64,000 nucleotides of DNA from Legionella geestiana. GTDB lineage: Bacteria > Pseudomonadota > Gammaproteobacteria > Legionellales > Legionellaceae. Below the pieces are notes generated by a model. It was not told the DNA's origin. It saw only the letters and a program-made list of their open reading frames with translations, and searched no databases. Positions 42,742-51,415 of this stretch are shown here, one piece after another (position 1 is the stretch's first letter; every line of letters starts with the position of its first letter). Made by a program: the position numbers and the translations under genes. Location of the stretch: NCBI RefSeq assembly GCF_004571195.1, contig NZ_CP038271.1:1749501-1813500 (forward strand). The letters are read 5' to 3'.

Positions 42742-43611
42742 ATGCACATTGATTTCAGAAACATAAGCCAGGAATCCATTCTTCTGGCAATAGGCAAACT
42801 AGCCCCGGATACTCCATCACTCAACCTGAGCGGGAATGGCCTCAACACCAAAACCGCCGATGACCTCGTGCAAATCATGCAGGCACTGCCCCAGAACCTG
42901 CAGTCACTCAACTTGTACGGAAATGGCCTCTACACCAAAACCGCCGATGACCTCGTGCAAATCATGCAGGCACTGCCTCAGAACCTGCAGTCACTCAACC
43001 TGAGATATGATTACCTCGGCACCAAAACCGCCGCCGACCTCGTGAAAATCATGCAGGCACTGCCTCAGAGCCTGCAGTCACTCAACCTGAGCGGGAATGG
43101 CCTCTACATCAAAACCGCCGACGACCTCGTGAAAATCATGCAGGCACTGCCCCAGAACCTGCAGTCACTCGACCTGAGCTATAATGACCTCCGCACCAAA
43201 ACCGCCGCCGACCTCGTGAAAATCATGCGGGCACTGCCTCAGAACCTGCAGTCACTCGACCTGAGCGAGAATGGCCTCAACGACAAAACCGACGCGGAAC
43301 TGATTGCGATACTTCAGGTTATCCGAGGAAGCACGCTCATCGAGCTGAAACTTGGTAACCTGATTATGCTCAGACCGGCAGTGAAAGCTGCCTATGACAC
43401 CATTATCGGCATAAATACCCATAATAGTTTCCAGAAAGAAACCCGGTTGATTGGCCTGCTGTTCTCGGCGCTATCCCCAGAGCCGACCTCCGCTGCATCC
43501 GCATCAACCCAGGCGGCATCATCCTCACATGGCTCACAAGGATTTTTTCCCGCACCACCCTCGCACACAGCCGCCTCATCCACTAAGCTCACACATACTT
43601 GCCCGCTGTAG
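42742..43611 (+). CDS. Leucine-rich-repeat protein, six repeats, candidate effector (copy B)
   Basis: A 289-residue paralogue of copy A. The first 58 residues of repeat sequence, the leader and the tail are almost identical to copy A. It has six 29-residue LRRs instead of nine, so it is shorter by exactly 87 residues. Divergent repeats (LNLRYDYLGT, LDLSYNDLRT) show it is not merely a deletion of copy A. The tail ends THTCPL. Same ribosome binding site and leader hairpin as copy A. Confidence 0.8.
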   Translation: MHIDFRNISQESILLAIGKLAPDTPSLNLSGNGLNTKTADDLVQIMQALPQNLQSLNLYGNGLYTKTADDLVQIMQALPQNLQSLNLRYDYLGTKTAADLVKIMQALPQSLQSLNLSGNGLYIKTADDLVKIMQALPQNLQSLDLSYNDLRTKTAADLVKIMRALPQNLQSLDLSENGLNDKTDAELIAILQVIRGSTLIELKLGNLIMLRPAVKAAYDTIIGINTHNSFQKETRLIGLLFSALSPEPTSAASASTQAASSSHGSQGFFPAPPSHTAASSTKLTHTCPL

Positions 43612-43785
43612 TGACTCGGGTTTTTCCTCTGCCGCCATGGAGGGCGCGCATGAGTAAGACCAAAGGAGGTGTGTTGGTGTGTTGGTTGCATACATATCTG
43701 CCACTGTGGGGGTTTGAAGTCCAATGGTACGAAAACGTACGCTAAGGATCGGGCATTCTGCATAACTAAAAATGATGAATTAAAT

Positions 43786-44070
43786 TCAATGGGATGGTGG
43801 CCACTGTTGTGCCGCATGCAACACACGAAGTATTTGAATGGCAAAAGCATCTTCTTGATACACGATAATATAATTCGCCCAGACGACCAATTCTCTGGTT
43901 CCTTCTATTCGACCAGGACGGCCAATTTTAGGAAAATCTGGTAGTTTTGCGACTTTCGCCTCAATATCATCCTTTACGCGCTGGGCTGCATCTGGGTTGT
44001 CATCTGAGATATAGTCTACAATCTCTAAAAGATCGGCACGAGCTAAAGCTAACCATTCCAATTCAGGCAC
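43786..44070 (-). CDS. RelE/ParE-family toxin
   Basis: A 94-residue toxin of the RelE/ParE superfamily: ELEWLALARADLLEIVDYIS, DNPDAAQRVKDDIEAKVAKL, IGRPGRIEGTRELVV, NYIIVYQED and ILRVLHAAQQWP. The likely start is the GTG at 44070, overlapping the antitoxin stop region; a TTG at 44088 is an alternative. It forms a two-gene operon with the antitoxin. Whether it acts on ribosomes (RelE) or gyrase (ParE) cannot be decided. Confidence 0.88.
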   Translation of the reverse strand: MPELEWLALARADLLEIVDYISDDNPDAAQRVKDDIEAKVAKLPDFPKIGRPGRIEGTRELVVWANYIIVYQEDAFAIQILRVLHAAQQWPPSH

Positions 44071-44356
44071 GGCGACGCTTCCGATCAATTAATGTTTGTG
44101 CCTCGTCCATTACCTGTTTATGAGATACAGTGGGTCGCGTGTCAGCGAGAGCTTCTTTCACCTTGTTACGGAACCAAGCATCATGTGCTTCTGGATCAGC
44201 CGTTAATCCAACGGGCAAGCCGCCTTCTTTGGTTATGCGAGTCAATAAAATACGGACGGCATCAGATACAGTCAAACCAAAACTTGCAAGATTTTTCGCT
44301 GCATCAGCCTTCAACTTATCGTCTACGCGAACATGCAGCATTGAAGTATGAGCCAT
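44063..44356 (-). CDS. RelB/DinJ-family antitoxin
   Basis: A 97-residue ribbon-helix-helix antitoxin: MLHVRVDDKLKADAAKNLAS, FGLTVSDAVRILLTRI and a C-terminal toxin-binding tail (VSHKQVMDEAQTLIDRKRR). It is the first gene of the pair and overlaps the toxin by 8 bases. The pair sits in the island behind icmB, in visibly more AT-rich DNA than the neighbouring Dot/Icm genes, which suggests acquisition. Confidence 0.9.
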   Translation of the reverse strand: MAHTSMLHVRVDDKLKADAAKNLASFGLTVSDAVRILLTRITKEGGLPVGLTADPEAHDAWFRNKVKEALADTRPTVSHKQVMDEAQTLIDRKRRRA

Positions 44357-44467
44357 GATAATTTCTCCGGTTACTATTCATACTTAAATTATATGTCTCA
44401 ATTGAGATGCATTCAAGTTATTATTTCTAATTTCAGTATTTTGTATACCGCAGAGCGACCTATTTTA

Positions 44468-44627
44468 GGGTCTGTTGACATTTGGTGGTGCGAAGCGAAA
44501 ATCACGTCAATTTAGGCCAAATTTTATCTTGAGTGAGGCGAATAGCCGGCTCTATTTAACGAACTCAAGGTTAAATTTGGACAAATTGACGTGGTTTGCA
44601 GCCGTGTCACCAATTGTCAACAGACCC
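44468..44627 (+). repeat. 160-bp TA-flanked miniature element, copy 1
   Basis: A 160-base element with inverted ends GGGTCTGTTGACA and the complement, flanked by TA on both sides. The interior has a second inverted symmetry around GAGCCGGCTC-like sequence (GGCGAATAGCCGGCTCTATT). It has no coding capacity. It abuts the 3' end of the Tn3 transposase relic, 9 bases away. Perfect ends including flanks read TTTAGGGTCTGTTGACA. Confidence 0.85.
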
Positions 44628-44635
44628 TAAATATG

Positions 44636-45661
44636 CTAAGCAATTTCAATATTGTCAGGCAGCTTATTAAATGGTCTCAATTGTCCTTTCATTACAACTT
44701 CACTTAGGGTGAATGAGTAATGTCCAAGAACATTAATGTGTTCGTGCTGTAATGGTGAAAGCCTGGCCTCATCTTCTTCTTTTATAGCAATAGATTGTTG
44801 TTCCAAATGATTTCTTGCGGCATCCATATAAATGGTATTCCAAAGCACAACAGCATTAGTTACAAGGCCAAGAGCACTCAACTGATCTTCCTGTCCTTCG
44901 CGATATCGTTTACGGATTTCTCCACGTTGACCATGACAGATAATTCTGGCAACAGCATGTCTTCCTTCGCCACGATTTAATTGAGTCAATATTCGACGCC
45001 GATAATCCTCATCATCAATATAGTTTAAAAGGTATAACGTCTTATTGATGCGACCGGCTTCGGTAATGGCCTTTGCGAGACTGGAAGGTTTATCACTTTT
45101 CAGTAATGATAGGATCAGCTCGGATGCATGTACGGTACCCAATTTTAGTGAGCCTGCAATTCTCATCATGTCATCCCAATGTTGCTCTATACGCTTTGGG
45201 TTTGCACAATTGCGGGAAAGCTCATTTAATGAGGCATAATCGGCGTCTTTATCAATTCTCCAGAAACAGACTCGCCCGCATCTGCCAAGCGAGGAGAAAA
45301 TTGATATCCGAGCAACTAGGGTCTGTTGACAATTGGTGACACGGCTGCAAACCACGTCAATTTGTCCAAATTTAACCTTGAATTCGTTAAATAGAGCCGG
45401 CTATTCGCCTCACTCAAGATTAAATTTGGCCTAAATTGACGTGATTTTCGCTTCGCACCACCAAATGTCAACAGACCCTAAAACAAACCAAATACCATAT
45501 CACTGGCACCTGCAGTATCCGTCATGATTTCAGTGGGATTTAATCCAGTTTGTTGTTCCAGCAATCCTTCTAAAATAAAGATAGAATCTCTGAGTGTCCC
45601 TGGTATGACAATACCGTGAAATCCTGAAAATTGATCAGAAATAAAGTTGTACCAGGTGATT
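44636..45661 (-). pseudogene. Tn3-family transposase, disrupted 3' fragment
   Basis: Two blocks of a Tn3 TnpA C-terminal region are present on the minus strand. The upstream block (45479-45661) encodes SDQFSGFHGIVIPGTLRDS and NPTEIMTDTAGASDMVFG with a catalytic Asp. The downstream block (44636-45317) encodes GYQFSPRLADAG, WRIDKDADYASL and continues to a proper end. They are separated by a 160-bp miniature element. A one-base deletion shifts the frame after PRLADAGES, and the 5' part of the gene is absent, ending at the icmB duplicate. It cannot make a functional transposase. Confidence 0.88.
45319..45478 (-). repeat. 160-bp TA-flanked miniature element, copy 2
   Basis: The same length as copy 1 but in the opposite orientation, inserted within the Tn3 transposase relic, with TA on both sides (45317-45318 and 45479-45480). 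Removing the element and one TA restores continuous transposase sequence across the site, apart from an in-frame TAG where Trp is expected. The two copies bracket the 3' block of the transposase. Confidence 0.88.
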
Positions 45662-45665
45662 CCTT

Positions 45666-46100
45666 ACCTCGCGTTCATCCGCTGTACGTGACCAGGTGGT
45701 TACCGACATGCGTGAAGGCCGTAAATGGCGCGTGCAGATTGCGCTTTTGTCGCAATCGGTCTGGGCCCTGCTGAGGCGCGACGTGTTCTTGCATCCTTGT
45801 TCCCGAACGGCTCCGTTGCGCGAGAGCTTGAAGCGCGATTGGCTGCCATGAAGGAGCAGGTTGGTCTGATTGAAGAAGAGCAGAAAAACGGGGTTGTGCG
45901 TCAGCTGGTGAGTGATATTCTGGAGGCCTATTCCAAAGACCCGAATCTCAAAAGCCTGCCATCCAAAACTGTATCCTGACAGGTTTTGAGGATAAAGGCA
46001 TGCAATCCCTGCAAGTATTTCCTCAGGAAGGCCTGATGATGTCAGAGGACCCAGCCAGGGCTTGCGTACCTTCTTCAGGTGCACGGGGTTGAAAGAACTC
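45666..46100 (+). pseudogene. Duplicated, internally deleted 3' end of icmB
   Basis: Block one (45666-45760) matches icmB 40387-40481. Block two (45764-46100) matches 40783-41119, which runs through the icmB stop codon, the intergenic bases and the ankyrin-gene tail. About 298 bases are missing between the blocks, which also breaks the frame. There is no start codon context, so it is not expected to be expressed. The two copies of this sequence flank the 4.5-kb island as direct repeats. Confidence 0.9.
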
Positions 46101-48344
46101 GGTAATCCGGCGCTGTCCTCGCAGTGGTGCTGCCGGCACCTCAATGGCAACAGGCTTTTCAGCAGCCATTTCAACGAGTAAATAGTGACTTAATCGCTGG
46201 TATCGGTCATGAAAATTGCTCATTTCCTCCGCATTGGCGAGGGTGGTTAACCACTTTCGCACTACGGCCTGCCCGTGAATATGCACCAGTTCAGTCAGGC
46301 TGTCCGGTGTCGCACGGTAGAGTTTCTTTAACTGCTTTGCTGAAAGCGGCAGGAAGCAGCCGTGTCGCAGGCCCGTAAGGTTTACTGCGATACAGAAGGA
46401 CTCGGGCGTATCGTGAGCCTTTTTCAGCCAGCTGACAACGGAGCCATTTATCTGGCGGTCATAGGCGTTTATCCACAGCAACGTGCGCATGCAGCCATTC
46501 ATGGCATTATCTAGATAATTTCGTCCATCAGGCCCGTATCCTATCGGCATCACTCGAAGCGGTTTAAGGGGAGGAATCGTTCTGGGTTGGTAAACGGCAA
46601 GATTTTTTTCAAGTGCGAAGGTTGCCTGCGCCTGCAAAGAGCCCTGCCGCATCGCTTTGTTTTCATCACTTCTTTTCTGTAATTCATCTCTTAAAGCTGG
46701 CGGCATGTGGCGGTGATGGAGGTAATAACCGCTTTGAAAACAGACATCGATAACGTCACTGTGCCGGGATGTTACAGCATATTCTAAAAAGTGCTGGCAA
46801 TCGTACTCTGAAAGGGCTTTACTGAGAAACAGTGCAATAACAACATCAATATGACGGTTATGCACCGCACTTTGCAGCAGACCAAATGCCGATTGCCCGG
46901 GGAGATTCAGTGTCGCTCCCTTTTTTAAGAGGTATAGAAGCATGTGCACTCTGCCCGAAAGTGCGGCGCAGGCGAGTGCAGTATGTCCTGTTCGCCATCC
47001 TTCGTTTATATCTATGTTGTATTTGAGCAGAAGTTTCACAACATCAAAGGCATCCTGTATGATTGCCAAATGTAGCGGGGTGCTGCCATTGGCGCTCATG
47101 CATGACGGATTTGCACCGTTTGCCAGCAGAAATTGGGCGCTCTCGGTACAACCAGTCCATGCGGCTACGTGCAGAGGGGTCAGGCGTGATTCATCGTGTA
47201 TGTCGAAGTGTTCAAATCGCACGGCAAGCCGTTTTATGAGCTCAACGTTATCATTCTCAGCGGCAAAATGCAGCGCCCCCTTCCCGCTAGCCTCGGTTTT
47301 GTGGGGGGAGGCTCCCTTATCCAGCAGATATTTGGCGATATCTTCTTTGTCGGCCCAGACCGCAGTCAGCAAGGGGGTAAAGCCTGAATCATCGGGTATT
47401 TCTATATCTGCACCATTGTCCACGAGGTGTCTGACCAGGCAAATGTCACTGTCTCCCTCGCAAACGGTTAGCAGCGGGGTGGCTCCTTCGTGATTTCTTC
47501 TGTTGATGTCAGCTCCGTGGGAACTCAGATAACGCAATACTTCAAGATGCCCGGCGTCAGCAGCGGCATGAAGCGGCGTATTACCTGTACTATCAGGTTC
47601 ATCCAGCAGTATGGCGTTGACCGAGTACAGGGCATCAAGCATCCCCGCCTTTCCGGTTTTTGCGGCAACGAAAAAAGCACTTTCGCCTTCATGATTTTTT
47701 TTGAGGATATCAGCGCCCGCATCAAGCAGTTGCTGGAGCAGGGTTCTGTCGTTTAATAAAACCGCAAGATGCAGTGCTGGCAGACAGGTATCATCGTTGA
47801 GGCCTGAGAACATGTCATCGGTTAATTGCTGGCGGCATACAATGGCCCAGAAAAGTGGTGACTGAGCGGCTTCAGTGCTGGTGGCAGCTGTGTAGAGCGC
47901 ATCAGCAAGTGTTGAGGGCATGCGATGGTGCAGGAACGTGACGAGATTGCATGCATCACGGAACTTGAAACCCTCAAGGTATTTAATGCCGGTAATGAGG
48001 GCCTGGCACAGTAATTCCATTTTAGGAGCTCTAAGCACCGTTTCGCCAACCTGGCTTCGTGTGCCGAACAGCATTTTCCACTCGCTGCGGATGTTTTGAT
48101 GTGGCACAAGGATGCTGAGCTTTTTCACAGAGCCCTTATAAATCTCTTCCCAGTATTGTGCGTTACCCTCCATATTGCCTGAATACCAAAGGGGGAAGTG
48201 GGTATGGAACTGTGTCTGCCAGCTAACGGTATGACCGCTGGAATGTGCGCTTGATGAGGAGGCACCAGTCAGTTGATATCGTCTTTGCTGGGATGGTTGT
48301 TCAGGGGATAAACGTTCTGATTCAGGCGCATCACGCTTGGGCAT
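46023..48344 (-). CDS. Ankyrin-repeat protein, candidate effector
   Basis: A protein of about 773 residues, starting MPKRDAPESERLSPEQPSQQ with a disordered, Ser-rich N-terminus. About nine to ten ankyrin repeats follow from about residue 190 to 500 (DSTGNTPLHAAADAGHLEVL, SRLTPLHVAAWTGCTESAQF, NGSTPLHLAIIQDAFDVVKL). The C-terminal 250 residues match nothing I recognise and end PEEGTQALAGSSDIIRPS. It lies between icmB and icmF, the place of tphA in L. pneumophila. Ankyrin proteins are a classic class of Legionella effector; export is inferred. Confidence 0.82.
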   Translation of the reverse strand: MPKRDAPESERLSPEQPSQQRRYQLTGASSSSAHSSGHTVSWQTQFHTHFPLWYSGNMEGNAQYWEEIYKGSVKKLSILVPHQNIRSEWKMLFGTRSQVGETVLRAPKMELLCQALITGIKYLEGFKFRDACNLVTFLHHRMPSTLADALYTAATSTEAAQSPLFWAIVCRQQLTDDMFSGLNDDTCLPALHLAVLLNDRTLLQQLLDAGADILKKNHEGESAFFVAAKTGKAGMLDALYSVNAILLDEPDSTGNTPLHAAADAGHLEVLRYLSSHGADINRRNHEGATPLLTVCEGDSDICLVRHLVDNGADIEIPDDSGFTPLLTAVWADKEDIAKYLLDKGASPHKTEASGKGALHFAAENDNVELIKRLAVRFEHFDIHDESRLTPLHVAAWTGCTESAQFLLANGANPSCMSANGSTPLHLAIIQDAFDVVKLLLKYNIDINEGWRTGHTALACAALSGRVHMLLYLLKKGATLNLPGQSAFGLLQSAVHNRHIDVVIALFLSKALSEYDCQHFLEYAVTSRHSDVIDVCFQSGYYLHHRHMPPALRDELQKRSDENKAMRQGSLQAQATFALEKNLAVYQPRTIPPLKPLRVMPIGYGPDGRNYLDNAMNGCMRTLLWINAYDRQINGSVVSWLKKAHDTPESFCIAVNLTGLRHGCFLPLSAKQLKKLYRATPDSLTELVHIHGQAVVRKWLTTLANAEEMSNFHDRYQRLSHYLLVEMAAEKPVAIEVPAAPLRGQRRITEFFQPRAPEEGTQALAGSSDIIRPS

Positions 48345-48499
48345 GGAATAATTCCAGTACAAAAAGCGCATTGTATATCACTTTTTAGACCACAATCAAT
48401 TCACGATAACCCAAAAAAGAGCATATTGGATTTTTTGTGTTGCAAGCTCACTTAGGCGTGCACGATGTGCGACCCGAATCACCTGGGGAGAAAGGAGAC

Positions 48500-51415
48500 T
48501 CAGGCTATTTTTTCATCGAGCGCAAATCCGTTCAAAATGCCTGGCGTAAACGGATTGATGGCGTTTTGAGTTTTCAGCACATAGCGCCCGGAATTTCCAT
48601 TTACTTCAAAAAGAATCTGCAGGCTGGAGCTGTCCTCTTCATCAGAAAGCACATTCACTTTTTGCAGGATGCGGAAAAAAGCCCATGGCCCCTGTTCGGA
48701 TAATTCATAATGGTTACCGTCAATGGCATTCAGCGTGAGGCGCGCATTCGCAGAGGGCCAGGAGAAACGGGTCCAGGACTCGCTGTTTTGATTATCGTTA
48801 AGGCTCGTTTTTCCAACCTGCAGCTGAAGCGCTGAAATCACCGGGTCGAGGGCAATTTTTTGCAGCGTGAATTCAATGTGCGCCTCATCGTCCTGTTCGC
48901 TGAAAAACATGTTGCCAATGACATTGGCGCGAATCAGGGCTTCCATGTTGGTGGGGGAGATGGGCATGCGAAAACCATTGACTTCACGCGGTTCCCACTC
49001 GGCTTTGCTGGTGTCCATAAAGGGGCGCAGATAGGTATCGATGTAATGATTTAAAACACCGTGGGTTGAGAAAAATCGGTCAAAATCGTTAATGGCGATT
49101 TCCTCATCCTGCGCACTGTCAAGCGGGTAGCGGTTGGCGATGGTCTTCATGTACGCATCATAGACCGTATTTTTCCATTCATGATTCAGATAATTGCGCG
49201 TGTCGGCGAGGAGCAGCATCCAGATGTCATCGGCCATGAGGCGCGTCCATTCGCTGACCGGTTTGGGTTGTTCAGCGACGCGGTCATAAAGCATGCTGAG
49301 CGGGTCATTGCGGCTTTCGCCTTCAAAACGCGCACGTGCGAGATTGAAGGCGGTTTTTCCTTCATCATGCAGCACCGCGAGTGTTGACAGGTAGTTGCTG
49401 AGCGTGCCGAGTGTCTTATTGAGCGCTTCCATTGACCCAATGCCTCCGAGATGAATGTCGGCAAACTTGCTTGCTACGTTATCGTTAAACGTTGCGTCAA
49501 CGGCGTGGTTATCAGGAGCTGTATGCTCGCGGACAAGGCTCAAAAGTCTCGAGAAAGACTGATGCTCAGAGAGTGTATGAGCAAGCGTCTGGGCCGCGGC
49601 ATAATCGTGAACCGGGCTGGGGCGCGATTTGGCAATAAACTCCTGCCACCAGCTGACATACTCAAACGCGTAAGCCTGTAAGAGCATGGGGGTCAGTTCG
49701 GGGGTATCCTGGCTCCCAAGCACCCAGCTTTCTGCTTTCAGCCGCAGTGCGATTTGTGGCAGTTGCCGGGTCATTTCCTCAAAGCCCTGGCGCGTGAAAT
49801 AAACGGGCAGTGTTTTTGCGGGGATCTGGAAGCCTTCAACAGCAAGGGGAGCTGAGGCTTTTGGAAAATCGGCCTTTGCCAGCGCATAATACAGGTACCC
49901 AGGCGGCAGTGCATTGAAGAAGTTGCGGGTGTCACTGACCAGCTGATGGTCAATGGGAATGGGCTGCATGGGGTCTGCAAAGGCCTGCTCAAGCAATGTC
50001 TCTTGAATACGGCGGGCGTGCTCCGTGGTGTCGGGAGGCGTATGTTGCGCAAACCATAAAAGCGCGTCTTTACGCGAAAAATGAGCCGCATCACCGAGTG
50101 ACAGGTACATTTTCAAGGTATCAAAGCGCACGCCTGGCGAGAGACTGGTATCACGCAGGGTCTGTTCCATGCGGGCAATCAGTGTCGGCAGAAACTGTCC
50201 ACGCAGATTATCGCGCGTGCTTTCGGCCAGATGGCGCTGCAGTTGCGAAAGGGTGGGCAGCCACAGCCCCTTGCCTGGGATAAGCGACACCATTTCCGAG
50301 GCGCGTGCGAGATGATAAAGCGCTTCGGGATTATTGGCGTTCTGCTGCGCCAGCGCTTCATAGCGCAGGAGTTCCCGGCTGGCGCCATCCAGCACGTCTG
50401 CGGTTTTAAAATGCCATGCGAGCAGGCCGGAGAGTCCCGCGCATCCGGCAATCGCAATAAGTGCTGTGAGCTTCATGCGCGAGTCGGATGCAGGTTTTAC
50501 TGGTGCACGCGTCTCTTTTTGCAGGTTCTGAATAAGCCCCTCAATAAAAAACGCCCGGTGATTATTGGCCTGAGGGAATGTATCCTGAACCGTCAGTGCA
50601 TATTCATGACGGATTTTATGGTTGAGTCGGTCAACGCTGGTGCCTCCCTGTTCGGCACTCGTAAAATAGACCGACTGCAGGCAGTTGCGGGCAGGCGCCA
50701 GAAGCTGCAGAAAAATCTGCAGGGCAGAGCGCAGACCTGCTACCTGCAGCGGAAATTCGCGAATGAGCGTGCGCTTGACGCCTGAGCGGGCCGGATGCAT
50801 TTTGGCAATCACCTGCTGGCTTAGCACTTCCACCAGATGGTCAAGCGGTGATGCAAAGCTTTTTGCCGGGAGGGTCGGGGGCGCCAGTGAAAAGCCCAGG
50901 GGCTTTTGCAGCTCGCTGGCGTGGTCGTCCTGGAAAAATTCACAGAATCCGGCAATCGCGTCCATGCGCGTGAACACCAGTTCCGCGCTGACCGGGTAGC
51001 CAATGTCTTTAAGAATGCGGATAAAGAGGCTCGCATGCGCCTTCAGATGTTCGGAGAGTTCAGTTCTGTCGGGCAGCAGCAGTTCGCGCGCATCCACGCA
51101 AAAGAGAAGGCCTGAGATGCGCAGACCCTTCTGGCAGCGGTTGAGCTGGCGCAGTGTCGATTGCAGGAGCGTATCGCCCTGGTTCACCCATTCTTCACCC
51201 AGTTCGACGATGATGCCGTTTGCATTATAGTAGATGGTGGATTTTCGCGGCGCATGCACGGTGTAGTGGCGCAGGCCGCTCTGGCGCAGCAGACTGGATT
51301 TACCCTGGCGCGTGCGACCGGCGGCCAGCAGAAAAGAAAGCGCGTTGTCCCGCGGGTTCAGTGGTCCGGTAATTTTGGTGAGCGCATCACAGAGCGCATG
51401 CAGCGACTTGTCCAT
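48500..51415 (-). CDS. icmF: Dot/Icm accessory protein IcmF
   Basis: A 971-residue inner-membrane protein, close to L. pneumophila IcmF in size and related to TssM of type VI secretion. A nucleotide-binding-like motif GRTRQGKS is at residues 33-40. A membrane segment follows near residue 325 (MKLTALIAIAGCAGLSGLLA), and the long periplasmic C-terminal domain is in place. With IcmH it stabilises and localises the Dot/Icm complex at the poles. Its ATG overlaps the icmH stop codon (TGATG). Confidence 0.94.
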   Translation of the reverse strand: MDKSLHALCDALTKITGPLNPRDNALSFLLAAGRTRQGKSSLLRQSGLRHYTVHAPRKSTIYYNANGIIVELGEEWVNQGDTLLQSTLRQLNRCQKGLRISGLLFCVDARELLLPDRTELSEHLKAHASLFIRILKDIGYPVSAELVFTRMDAIAGFCEFFQDDHASELQKPLGFSLAPPTLPAKSFASPLDHLVEVLSQQVIAKMHPARSGVKRTLIREFPLQVAGLRSALQIFLQLLAPARNCLQSVYFTSAEQGGTSVDRLNHKIRHEYALTVQDTFPQANNHRAFFIEGLIQNLQKETRAPVKPASDSRMKLTALIAIAGCAGLSGLLAWHFKTADVLDGASRELLRYEALAQQNANNPEALYHLARASEMVSLIPGKGLWLPTLSQLQRHLAESTRDNLRGQFLPTLIARMEQTLRDTSLSPGVRFDTLKMYLSLGDAAHFSRKDALLWFAQHTPPDTTEHARRIQETLLEQAFADPMQPIPIDHQLVSDTRNFFNALPPGYLYYALAKADFPKASAPLAVEGFQIPAKTLPVYFTRQGFEEMTRQLPQIALRLKAESWVLGSQDTPELTPMLLQAYAFEYVSWWQEFIAKSRPSPVHDYAAAQTLAHTLSEHQSFSRLLSLVREHTAPDNHAVDATFNDNVASKFADIHLGGIGSMEALNKTLGTLSNYLSTLAVLHDEGKTAFNLARARFEGESRNDPLSMLYDRVAEQPKPVSEWTRLMADDIWMLLLADTRNYLNHEWKNTVYDAYMKTIANRYPLDSAQDEEIAINDFDRFFSTHGVLNHYIDTYLRPFMDTSKAEWEPREVNGFRMPISPTNMEALIRANVIGNMFFSEQDDEAHIEFTLQKIALDPVISALQLQVGKTSLNDNQNSESWTRFSWPSANARLTLNAIDGNHYELSEQGPWAFFRILQKVNVLSDEEDSSSLQILFEVNGNSGRYVLKTQNAINPFTPGILNGFALDEKIA

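Larger units (their letters stand above)
41241..43680 (+). repeat. Tandem LRR gene array (two units, about 1.3 kb apart)
   Basis: The two intact LRR genes and their leaders are direct repeats: start codons at 41426 and 42742 are 1316 bases apart, and the 180-base leaders are almost identical. A third partial leader follows copy B (43612-43680) and then diverges. The leader ends in a hairpin (GGCCGCC-TTAACCA-GGTGGCC) shortly before the AGGAGGA ribosome binding site. Units differ mainly by the number of internal 87-bp repeats. Confidence 0.9.

Noticed and set aside
41426..43611. CRISPR-like array from the regular 87-bp spacing
   Set aside because: The repeats are in frame inside protein genes, are adjacent without spacers and encode a clear LRR consensus.
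45725..45979. Independent small gene with an IcmB-like C-terminus
   Set aside because: It is part of the duplicated and internally deleted icmB 3' end, with no ribosome binding site and a start codon created by chance.
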